Source: Acidobacteriaceae bacterium (GTDB lineage Bacteria; Acidobacteriota; Terriglobia; Terriglobales; Acidobacteriaceae). Taken from it: a stretch of 64,000 nucleotides of DNA. The notes under the pieces are model-generated. The model made no database searches. It was given only the letters and a program-made list of their open reading frames with translations, and had not been told where the DNA came from. Position numbers and translations under genes: made by a program. Shown in pieces: positions 27,375 to 35,223 of the stretch (positions are counted from its first letter, which is position 1; the number at the start of each line of letters is the position of its first letter). The stretch covers positions 124,001-188,000 of the forward strand of contig PLBY01000068.1 of assembly GCA_003134655.1 (NCBI GenBank), read 5' to 3'.

Positions 27375-28748
27375 CTGAGCAGCAGCGGTCACCGTGACGT
27401 TTCCCGATCCTCCCGCAGCAATCGTCATCGACGACGGATTCGTTCCGAACGATACGGTTGTGCTTGCCGTACAGTTTGACGTGAACTTCACCGCTCCCGA
27501 CATCTGGTTGGTCATGCTCGGCTTTCCTACAGCTTGCACAAACAATGTATAGCTACCGTTGGGAATGGAATAGCTGCATAAGTTCACGGAATTTAAGCCT
27601 GCGTTGATGTCTCCCAGCGACATCAGATTCTGACCATCGGTGCTGATGTACGCGACGTAGTGGTCGACCGTGGTTTCATCGCCCTTGATCGTCCACTGCA
27701 GCGAACTGCCAGACACCGTCGCCGAAACCGTGAGGCAGTTGCTGATTCCGGATTCGATCTCAGTCGCTTCCTCATAGTCATTCCATGTCACCAACTGCAG
27801 CGCGGGTAATTGCTTTCCTGAGTTGTAAATGCCGTTGACTTCCGAAAACGTCTGCAGCCACGTTTGCCCACATTGCTGGCCCATGACGCGGTTTAAGCCC
27901 CAAGATGCCAGCGAATCATTGAAGCCTTTGTAGGCAGCGCCCACAGTTTGCTCGTTGGTGAAGGGCATCCCGGAGTTGTAGAAGCTTGTCAGATACCCGA
28001 TCCCGTAGTCGCTGGTAGTCGGCATTACCCATGAATAGCTGCCGTCACTCAACACGTGAGTGAAGCCACTATTGTTCTCAAACAGAAAGATAGGTTGTGT
28101 GGAAAGTGCAGCGGTCACAGCCGTCCAATCAACGGTATATGAAAGGTCGATGTTGAAATTCGTAACCACCGGCCTACCCTGCTGCGTCAAGTATGCCCGT
28201 GAGGAGAAGTAGGTCTGTTCGATGTATTGCAACTGGCTGATCAGGGCCTGCTGCGGCGAACACCCTGAGCAGGAATCCCACTTAATTGCGCCCTGATCGA
28301 TCATGATGGCGAAGGTGAAGCCCGGATGCGTCTCAGCCTCAGCCATGACTAGCTTTGCAGCCTGGTCGATGCTGTTGTTCGGGCCGTACCAAACGATAAT
28401 GACGCCGTCGATTCCCCGGCTGATCATGTCCGTGATCTGATTGTGGATTTGCGCCGCGTCCGTGGAACTGTAGCCAACGCTGATGTGGCTCGACTCACCA
28501 AACCACAGAACCAAATGAGCGTAAAACTTGGTGGTCGCGCCGGGATACAACAAGGAATGTACGTTCACTTTGCTGACGTTGCCAGCGCCCAAATTGCCAT
28601 TGGTCTGGCTGACAAAATTCTTGGCGGCGCTGGTGTTGTTCGTCGTTTGCGCAGTCAGGGTTGTGGTTGGCACAACGTAGTCGCCAGCTACACACACACC
28701 TGTTGCGGACAGCAGCAGAACTGCAGCACAGAACACTTTACGACACAT
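26952..28748 (-). CDS. Secreted GH99-like protein with Ig-like domain and C-terminal membrane segment
   Basis: 598 residues with a signal peptide (KVFCAAVLLLSATGVCVAGD). Residues about 60-360 resemble the GH99/GH71-type barrel and align with the 44070 lipoprotein at HISVGYSSTD, ISRGIDGVIIVWYGPN, GFNDSLASWGLNRVMGQQCG and LVTWNDYEEATEIESG. A fibronectin-like part (360-440) and an Ig-like part (VSFGTNPSSMTIAAGGSGNV ... GLPKGMTCSFSPASITPGAG) follow. Then come hydrophobic segments (LLATWLFSFGLFGLTLVG and VLGACVLAALIVGATSCGGN) and a strand-rich tail. It is predicted to cleave or bind surface glycans. Its 3' end overlaps the GT4 frame by 423 bp. No TTA, CTA or TCA codon occurs in that stretch. Confidence 0.75.
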   Translation of the reverse strand: MCRKVFCAAVLLLSATGVCVAGDYVVPTTTLTAQTTNNTSAAKNFVSQTNGNLGAGNVSKVNVHSLLYPGATTKFYAHLVLWFGESSHISVGYSSTDAAQIHNQITDMISRGIDGVIIVWYGPNNSIDQAAKLVMAEAETHPGFTFAIMIDQGAIKWDSCSGCSPQQALISQLQYIEQTYFSSRAYLTQQGRPVVTNFNIDLSYTVDWTAVTAALSTQPIFLFENNSGFTHVLSDGSYSWVMPTTSDYGIGYLTSFYNSGMPFTNEQTVGAAYKGFNDSLASWGLNRVMGQQCGQTWLQTFSEVNGIYNSGKQLPALQLVTWNDYEEATEIESGISNCLTVSATVSGSSLQWTIKGDETTVDHYVAYISTDGQNLMSLGDINAGLNSVNLCSYSIPNGSYTLFVQAVGKPSMTNQMSGAVKFTSNCTASTTVSFGTNPSSMTIAAGGSGNVTVTAAAQSGAFNNAIALSCSGLPKGMTCSFSPASITPGAGAVNSVLTVSAATFVSSNHRERSHALLATWLFSFGLFGLTLVGRIQRKRIVTVLGACVLAALIVGATSCGGNSASNTAKASNAASYTVTVNGSSSAVQLSTTVTITVK

Positions 28749-29284
28749 CTTTCCTCAGGAGCGGTGGGACCGAGGTCTTGCGTGAAGCTTTCGGCTAGTT
28801 CGCGAGGGAGGCACGCTGCGCCTGTAGATTCCTCTGAACTAACTTTCTTTCTGGGACAAGCTTTCTTGGGCCTTGCCGGAACGCCTTGCTAGAACAACTT
28901 TCTGGGACAAACTTTCTGGGAACGACAAGAGCTTAAGGGCGGAGCAATTCATTGGGAAGGTGCCGTTAGTCCCTGAACCTGTGGGCGAGGACCCTGCGTG
29001 CCATTGTCGTGGTGGATGGCTGCGGCTCTTCCTTAGCTCTTAGTCATTACCGGTCCTGTGACGATCCTAAGTTCGACTCTCCGCGAGCGACGTGAGCTGA
29101 CCTTCGACGAGCAACGAGAATCGAAGCCGGGCGTCCGTTGTTCGCAATGCTAACCCCGGTCTTTTCAATAGCTTGACTCCGGGTAAAAGCGGTCATGGTT
29201 CGCCGATTGAAGCCAACATTCCACTCGCAAAGCTCATCCAAGCGTTCCGTTGGTTTGCTGAATTCTTGAAAACAGGTGAGGCGA
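28749..29284. other. Divergent intergenic region with short direct repeats
   Basis: About 535 bases upstream of both the GH99-like gene (minus) and the phosphoesterase (plus). Two copies of TTTCTGGGACAA lie at 28848-28859 and 28899-28910. Each is followed within 1-2 bases by a CTTTCT-GGG-like half repeat. No gene is convincing here. Confidence 0.5.
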
Positions 29285-30769
29285 ATGACTGCGATGAAAA
29301 AGGTCCGCCCTTATTCAACGGTGGGAATCATTTCCTTGTTGCTGACTTTGTGCGGTTGTCAGGGATTGTCAAACTCGACGACCACGCCGCCGAACTCCGG
29401 CATCAATTCCATCAATCACATCGTCGTCATGGTGCAGGAGAATCGCTCGTTCGATACCTATTTCGGACAACTCCCGGCCTACTGGGCGGCGAACGGTTTC
29501 CCCGCGCAGCAGTTTGACGGCATCCCGGCGAACGCCTCCAACCCCGGGTACAACGGCGCTCCCGCGGTTCCGGCATACCATCTCGCGACTGAGTGCATTG
29601 AACTTCTTTCGCCGTCGTGGAATGAAAGCCATCTCGACTGGAACCTGCAAAACCCAAGTTCCACAACTCCAACGTTAGATGGCTTTGTTTACAACGCCGC
29701 CAACTTCGCTATCAATCAGAATTCCAGTGGCGCGAATCCGCAGTACACCGACACAGCGGGGATCCGCGCCATGGGCTACTACGATGGGACCGATCTGAAT
29801 TACTACTATTTCATGGCGTCGAACTTTGCCACGTCAGACCGCTGGTTCGCGCCCGCTCTAGACCGCACGCAGATCAATCGCATGTACCTCTACGCTGCAA
29901 CGTCCCAGGGTTATGCCTTTCCTCCCGGCACCAATGCCGCCGACAATGCCCCTCTCACCGCTCCCACAATCTTCGACGCTTTGCAGAAAGCAGGGATCAG
30001 TTGGAAGGTCTACTACAGCGACGCTATCTGCTCCACTACCCCTCCAGACGCTCGTGGACCGAGAGGCGGCATCACTCGTGATGCCTCTTCATCCTCAAAT
30101 AGCGGGGCGTGCACGTATCTAACCCAGCTTGCAAACTATACGCCTCCGAATCCCTTGCCCAGCAACGTTGTGCCGGTCTCGCAATACCTCACGGATGTTC
30201 AGGCAGGCACGCTGCCATCAGTCGCGTTCATCGAAGCAGGATATGAATCGGGGCGCGATGAACACCCGAGTCCGGGTACGAATCTACAGGTGGGCGCTGC
30301 TTATGTTCAAAGCCTGATCGATCCCCTGATGGCAAGCCCTTCGTGGAAGGATTCGGTGTTCATTCTGACCTACGACGAGCCGGGAGGCTTATACGAGCAC
30401 GTTCCACCGCAGCCTGCCGTCAATCCGGATGGAATTGCACCAATCGACCTGGCGTCGACCGACATCTGCGGCAGTGCGAACGACCCGAATGGCTTCAATT
30501 GCGACTTCGACTACACCGGGTATCGCCTGCCCCTGATTGTGGTATCCCCGTTCACAAAGAAGAATTACGTGTCACACACGGTCGCCGACTACACCGCGAT
30601 CCTGAAACTCATCGAGACACGATTCAACGTGCAGCCTTTGACGAAGCGGGATGCCGCACAGATCGACATGACTGAGTTCTTCGATTTCCAAAACATACCC
30701 TGGGCCACGCCCCCGACACCGCCGGCGCAGTCGCAGAGCGGAGTGTGCAACGCGAGCGTTCTGCAGTAG
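29285..30769 (+). CDS. Lipoprotein phosphoesterase (phospholipase C / acid phosphatase family)
   Basis: 494 residues from the ATG at 29285; a GTG at 29276 and an ATG at 29294 are alternatives. A lipobox (LLTLCGCQ) indicates lipid anchoring. The PF04185 motifs are clear: INHIVVMVQENRSFDTYFGQ, then DRWFAPALDRTQINRMYLYA, IEAGYESGRDEHPSPGTNLQ, ILTYDEPGGLYEHVPP and YRLPLIVVSPFTKKNYVSHT. The family includes phospholipases C and acid phosphatases acting outside the cell. This copy is longer than the one at 407-1345 and keeps all catalytic motifs. It is transcribed away from the GH99-like gene and may release phosphate from surface polymers. Confidence 0.9.
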   Translation: MTAMKKVRPYSTVGIISLLLTLCGCQGLSNSTTTPPNSGINSINHIVVMVQENRSFDTYFGQLPAYWAANGFPAQQFDGIPANASNPGYNGAPAVPAYHLATECIELLSPSWNESHLDWNLQNPSSTTPTLDGFVYNAANFAINQNSSGANPQYTDTAGIRAMGYYDGTDLNYYYFMASNFATSDRWFAPALDRTQINRMYLYAATSQGYAFPPGTNAADNAPLTAPTIFDALQKAGISWKVYYSDAICSTTPPDARGPRGGITRDASSSSNSGACTYLTQLANYTPPNPLPSNVVPVSQYLTDVQAGTLPSVAFIEAGYESGRDEHPSPGTNLQVGAAYVQSLIDPLMASPSWKDSVFILTYDEPGGLYEHVPPQPAVNPDGIAPIDLASTDICGSANDPNGFNCDFDYTGYRLPLIVVSPFTKKNYVSHTVADYTAILKLIETRFNVQPLTKRDAAQIDMTEFFDFQNIPWATPPTPPAQSQSGVCNASVLQ

Positions 30770-30913
30770 CCCAGGTGCAGGGGGAAGGCTTGGGAGCAAG
30801 ATGGCGGGGCAGGCTCGTGCCTATTCGTGCGTGCTTAGCCGAAGCCGCCGCGTGAGGGCTCTTGTAACAAACCCGAGTATGCCGCAAACAGCCCTTAGAG
30901 TTGGCTGATAGCT

Positions 30914-31849
30914 TTACTTGCCTTGAGAATCAATCGTCAGGCTGCGAGCCACGTAGCGTGATCCCTCGAAATTCGTTACGACGGTGACGACCGCGCCGGC
31001 ATGAAGATTCTCGTCTGGTGCGACAGACGGGTCGAGGTAGACTTCGTAGGTCTTGTGGTCCGTCGCGGAATTGATGACAAGCAATCCAGTGCGCAGGTCG
31101 ACATGGACGACCTGTCCCGCAAAGGTGTAACGGGTTCCGAAAAGAGCAAGGATCGAAATCTCGCGGGCGACCTCGTGGCCGTTCCCCTCTGAACTGAACT
31201 TCACGGCGACCAAACAACCTTCGGACAACTTGCTGGCGGGAACTTTGTGTTCGTCTTGCAAAAACTGAGTAGATGAATTGACCCGTACGCGGAGCGACGT
31301 CGGAGAAATTGCGTCCCTCACTGTAATCTCGCCCCGGTCGGTCCTGTATTTCAGCACGATTCCCTGGCTTTCACCGATAGCCTGCTCGCTCTTAAGGAGG
31401 ATGCTGCGCGCGAAGACCGTGTTTCCATCGAGGATGGTGTCCAGATAAATTCGTTCTCCTTCGCGCAAATCGGCCAGCGTGGCCTCTGCTCCACCGCGAT
31501 ACACGCGCGTGCGGGGATCAAACAGAATATTCATTCGACCGCCGCCGAAAACTCGAACTGTTACCTGGTCACGCACCCGATCCAGCCGTTCGACGGTGCC
31601 ACCAATTAACGTCGCCTTCGCTCGGGGAACAGGGGGAAGGTCAGGCAGCAGACTAGCGGGATCGGCGACGATATCCGGATCGGTGTCCTTGGGTGCAACC
31701 GGCTGCACAGGCTGGATGCTGCCGTCCGTCGTCGAAATCACGGACGACGTTGCCGCAGATGCCGATGAGCCGGGCTCCGAGGGCGCCTGAGCATAGGCAA
31801 GGCTACCAAGAAGCAAACTGCCGACAGCGACTTTTGCAATATGTTTCAT
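30914..31849 (-). CDS. Exported protein with repeated DUF5666-like beta-barrel domains
   Basis: 311 residues from the ATG that begins the signal peptide MKHIAKVAVGSLLLGSLAYA; a longer in-frame start exists but lacks a signal sequence at its start. After a Pro/Ser linker there are three similar small beta domains: IGGTVERLDRVRDQVTVRVF, GIVLKYRTDRGEITVRDAIS and FAGQVVHVDLRTGLLVINSA. Each is followed by a strand carrying ARS or ARE motifs. This matches the OB-like DUF5666 exported proteins. The function is unknown. It is divergent from the TPR protein, sharing a promoter region of about 190 bp. Confidence 0.7.
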   Translation of the reverse strand: MKHIAKVAVGSLLLGSLAYAQAPSEPGSSASAATSSVISTTDGSIQPVQPVAPKDTDPDIVADPASLLPDLPPVPRAKATLIGGTVERLDRVRDQVTVRVFGGGRMNILFDPRTRVYRGGAEATLADLREGERIYLDTILDGNTVFARSILLKSEQAIGESQGIVLKYRTDRGEITVRDAISPTSLRVRVNSSTQFLQDEHKVPASKLSEGCLVAVKFSSEGNGHEVAREISILALFGTRYTFAGQVVHVDLRTGLLVINSATDHKTYEVYLDPSVAPDENLHAGAVVTVVTNFEGSRYVARSLTIDSQGK

Positions 31850-32036
31850 GCAGATTTCCGATGGAGCGCAACTTTCCCCGCGCCGAATAGGATGCCCTTT
31901 ACCCGCACAAGGTAGTCTCAATTCAACGAGCGGAAACTCAAATCCGCGCCGATTTCCGGCAAACCAGACTCCCGGTAAGGCATCAAACTTCAGTCTCAGT
32001 TTTGAACCATTTTGCGCTCAAGGAATCGGACGCCCA

Positions 32037-33185
32037 ATGCACGCTAAACGGTGGCTTGTCATAGGCTTTGTTGGAATGCTCACTGGACTCGGATCCCGAT
32101 CCGCACAAGCGGGCGATCTCAAGATCACGATCCCCAAGCGGAGCACCCTCACGCCCGTACAGCGCTTGAACCGCGAGGGAGTGGAGGCTATCCGCAAGCA
32201 CAACTACGCGAAGGCGGAACAGCTCTTCTACAAAGCGTATCTCTTCGATCCGGACGACGCCTTCACGCTCAACAACCTCGGCTACATTTCGGAATTGCAA
32301 GGGCAGATCGACCGCGCTCAGCGGTTCTATTCGCTGGCGGCCGAGCAGTCGAGTGAAGCGGTCATCGACCGCGCCAGTGCGCGGCGAGTGGAAGGCCGTC
32401 CGATGAAAGATGCGCTGGCCCTCACGGACCAGCCACTTCAGATCAACCACGCCAACGTGGAAGCTGTGCGCTTACTTTCTCAAGGGCGGGCGCCGGAAGC
32501 CGATCTGCTGTTGCAAGCGACGCTGAAAACGGATTCACAAAACGTCTTCACTCTGAACAACATGGGCGTCGCCAAAGAGATGGAAGGGGAGGCCCAGCAG
32601 GCCCTCAAGTATTACGACGAAGCTGCCAGCGTTCATTCCGATGCCACCGCCGTAGTAACCGCCGACCGGGTCTGGCGCGGACGCACCGTGAGCGAGATGG
32701 CACAACAAAACGCGAAGGCGCTGCGCGATCATCTGGCGCGAGTGAAGGATGTGAGCGAACAAGTGTCGGAACTGAACCTGCGTGGCGTTTCCGCGGTGAA
32801 TCGCAATGACTTGCGCGCAGCCAACGAAGACTTCCGCAATGCCTACAAACTCGACCCCAATAACGCATTCACGCTAAACAACATCGGCTATGTGTCGGAA
32901 CTCGAAGGGGACCGTGAGACGGCACAGTTCTTCTACGATCGTGCCCGCCAGGCGGGTGGAGCAAACGCGACGGTCGGCGTTGCAACCCGTCGCACGGAAG
33001 AGGGGCGGAAACTCTTTGCAGTGGCTGCCGACAGCAACGAAAACGTAGAGGCCAAGGTCATCCAAGACCGCAATGCCCTCCGCCGGCAAAATGAGCCGGT
33101 CGTTCTGCGGCGTCGCGACAACAGCATCGTGGACGAATCGGTTCAGCCGCCCGCTCCCACCGACAGCATTCAGCCGCTGCAGTAA
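32037..33185 (+). CDS. Exported TPR protein
   Basis: 382 residues; the ATG that starts the signal peptide (KRWLVIGFVGMLTGLGSRSA) is preceded by AAGGA at about 11 nt. Three TPR-like blocks contain DPDDAFTLNNLGYISELQG, DSQNVFTLNNMGVAKEMEGE and DPNNAFTLNNIGYVSELEGD; the first and third also carry LNREGVEAIRKHNYAKAEQL and LNLRGVSAVNRNDLRAANED. The spacing of about 120 residues between FTLNN motifs suggests an internal triplication. Exported TPR proteins often act as scaffolds in polysaccharide secretion (AlgK-like). It ends 7 bp from the convergent flippase gene. Confidence 0.78.
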   Translation: MHAKRWLVIGFVGMLTGLGSRSAQAGDLKITIPKRSTLTPVQRLNREGVEAIRKHNYAKAEQLFYKAYLFDPDDAFTLNNLGYISELQGQIDRAQRFYSLAAEQSSEAVIDRASARRVEGRPMKDALALTDQPLQINHANVEAVRLLSQGRAPEADLLLQATLKTDSQNVFTLNNMGVAKEMEGEAQQALKYYDEAASVHSDATAVVTADRVWRGRTVSEMAQQNAKALRDHLARVKDVSEQVSELNLRGVSAVNRNDLRAANEDFRNAYKLDPNNAFTLNNIGYVSELEGDRETAQFFYDRARQAGGANATVGVATRRTEEGRKLFAVAADSNENVEAKVIQDRNALRRQNEPVVLRRRDNSIVDESVQPPAPTDSIQPLQ

Positions 33186-33192
33186 GAGCAGA

Positions 33193-35205
33193 CTACGAGT
33201 CGCTTTCCTGGAAGCGCCCGATGTCCGTCTCGGGATCGTAAAAGACGTGGCGCAGAAGGTTGGTTAAGTAGCGCGACAGCGTATTCACATTCGTGCGGTA
33301 CCAGCAGCATCGCGTCATGGCGGCAGAGAGCCCGCAGATGAACTGAAAGCTTTCAAGCTCAGCCGGAGGCTGTGCCAACATGGCGGCCGCCATGCGGTGA
33401 TTGCCGTCAAGAATCGTCAACGGACTGCGATCGTCCACTCCGATCAACAAGACAGTCGGATTCACAAGGCTGTCTTGGACAGAATTCGTGATCCGGTCGA
33501 GTTTGCGGAAGAATTCATCGTCGGGTGCTTCTTCCCATTTAATGCGCAGGCATTCAATCATGTCCGTCACATAGAAGCTCCCCTCGGCCACGCGCCGCCA
33601 CTGCGCTCTTGGAAAAAAACGAATCCGGCTTAGGCCGCTGCGACGAAGCTCGACCTGAAACCATCGCGTGTCCTCAGGCAATTCTCTCCACATGGCGCCG
33701 CGCCGCAGGAACAAAAGGGCCCGGCGCAAGGCATTCTCGCGAGGGCTCTTCAGGTCGGGCTTGCGGACAAGGTGCCCGAAATCCTGACGGTATTCCGCAA
33801 ATTCCGGATGATGAAATTCGCTTCGCAGAAACTCCGCGATGACTTCCTGCTCATGCAAGGATCGGACGATCGATAACCTGGCGTAAGTCCGGACATCTTC
33901 GGGAGGAGCGATTTCCCGCCGCAGAAGAGGCAACGCAACCGTCACCAGCAAGATCACCATGAGCACGAGCTGCACGAAAATGACCTGTCGCAAAGTCTGG
34001 TGAAACACGCAAATGCCCAGAACGAGAGCGCCGCTGAACGCCAACTGGGCCCAACTGGTGTTCGCGATCTTGCGCGACATTTCGTAGGTGATCATCACCG
34101 AACTCAATGAGTAAATTCCGGTGGTGACTGCATAGAGAATAAGTAGCGCGGCCAGCCCTCCATAATTCCCCAATTCAAAGTGGCTGCCAAACAAGATTCT
34201 CCACAGGAAGCTGGGGATCGCCCAAAGTCCCAGAATCAATACCGACAGAATCAGAAACACCATGCCCAGCGACCAGAACAGCACCGGCCGGGCTTCGCGA
34301 TCGCTGGATCGGGCGGCCGCCGAGACTGGGAACATGGTGTTGACCACCGACCACGCACACATATTCACCAAACGTCCGACCAGCGAAACCGCGGCATAGA
34401 TTCCTGCTTCGTCGGATGCGAAAAAATGCTTGACCAATACGATATCGAAGTTGTTGATGACGACCTGGCCGGAGAAGAAAACAATCGCCTGCAACCCTTC
34501 CCCAAAAGAGATCGGGATGAGTTGAGGCCCCAGGGAACGCAGGCCGGGGCTGGGTTTCGCCGCGAAGTACGATGCGATCACAGCAATCACGCTGGCCAGC
34601 ACTGCCCCCTTCACGCCCAGACCGAGTTGGATGAGCAAGTAAGCTCCACCAAGGCGGACCACTCCTTCCAGCATGAAGTTAATCGCCAGCGCACCAAATG
34701 CGTGGACTCCCTGGATGTACCCGCGCCGCACTCCAAGAGGAATGTAAAAAGCGGTTCCCAGCGCCAGCAGTGAAATCAAAACCTGATCGGGCAGATTCAG
34801 GTATGCCATCAGCACGCGATTGAAGACAAACAACAGCAATCCCAAGGCGATCCCGGCGACCCATGCCCGCAGATGCAGCGCGGCGAAAATGGAAGCTTTC
34901 TCATCTGCGGTTTCGTGACTGGCGACATATTTCGCGCAAACCACCTGAAACGAGAGCGTGATCGCCGACGCCAGCATCAACAAGGTATAGACAGCGGTAG
35001 CGTGAGCAAACCCGGTAGGGCCCAGCAGGCGCGCCGTCACGACGTTGTAAACGAGATTGGTGACTCCCACCAGTCCAGATCCAGCCAATAGCGTTAGGCT
35101 TCCACCCAGAAGTTTGTGACGCAGTTTTTTCGCCTGCGTCTGGGTGGTGCTGCGCGAGAAGGCTTGTGAAGAATCCGTGAGGCGCGTTTTTCCTGTAAGG
35201 GTCAT
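33193..35205 (-). CDS. Polysaccharide flippase fused to a DGNHR (ParB/sulfiredoxin-like) domain
   Basis: 670 residues. Residues about 25-450 form 12-14 transmembrane helices of the Wzx/MATE-like flippase class (LLGGSLTLLAGSGLVGVTNL, VTARLLGPTGFAHATAVYTL, KHFFASDEAGIYAAVSLVGR). Residues about 465-670 are soluble and include IRFFPRAQWRRVAEGSFYVT and then SPLTILDGNHRMAAAML. The DGNHR motif (Asp600-Arg604, 33394-33408) is the ParB-N/sulfiredoxin-fold signature, which suggests nucleotide binding. The fusion is unusual: flippases of this class normally stop after the last helix. The gene starts 18 bp after the stop of the TPR-barrel exporter on the same strand, so the two form an operon. Confidence 0.82.
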   Translation of the reverse strand: MTLTGKTRLTDSSQAFSRSTTQTQAKKLRHKLLGGSLTLLAGSGLVGVTNLVYNVVTARLLGPTGFAHATAVYTLLMLASAITLSFQVVCAKYVASHETADEKASIFAALHLRAWVAGIALGLLLFVFNRVLMAYLNLPDQVLISLLALGTAFYIPLGVRRGYIQGVHAFGALAINFMLEGVVRLGGAYLLIQLGLGVKGAVLASVIAVIASYFAAKPSPGLRSLGPQLIPISFGEGLQAIVFFSGQVVINNFDIVLVKHFFASDEAGIYAAVSLVGRLVNMCAWSVVNTMFPVSAAARSSDREARPVLFWSLGMVFLILSVLILGLWAIPSFLWRILFGSHFELGNYGGLAALLILYAVTTGIYSLSSVMITYEMSRKIANTSWAQLAFSGALVLGICVFHQTLRQVIFVQLVLMVILLVTVALPLLRREIAPPEDVRTYARLSIVRSLHEQEVIAEFLRSEFHHPEFAEYRQDFGHLVRKPDLKSPRENALRRALLFLRRGAMWRELPEDTRWFQVELRRSGLSRIRFFPRAQWRRVAEGSFYVTDMIECLRIKWEEAPDDEFFRKLDRITNSVQDSLVNPTVLLIGVDDRSPLTILDGNHRMAAAMLAQPPAELESFQFICGLSAAMTRCCWYRTNVNTLSRYLTNLLRHVFYDPETDIGRFQESDS

Positions 35206-35223
35206 CGAGCGGCCAAGGTCAAA

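Noticed and set aside
34180..34773. 197-codon plus-strand frame opposite the flippase
   Set aside because: The minus strand encodes clear transmembrane helices; the plus frame is Gln/His/Arg-rich noise.
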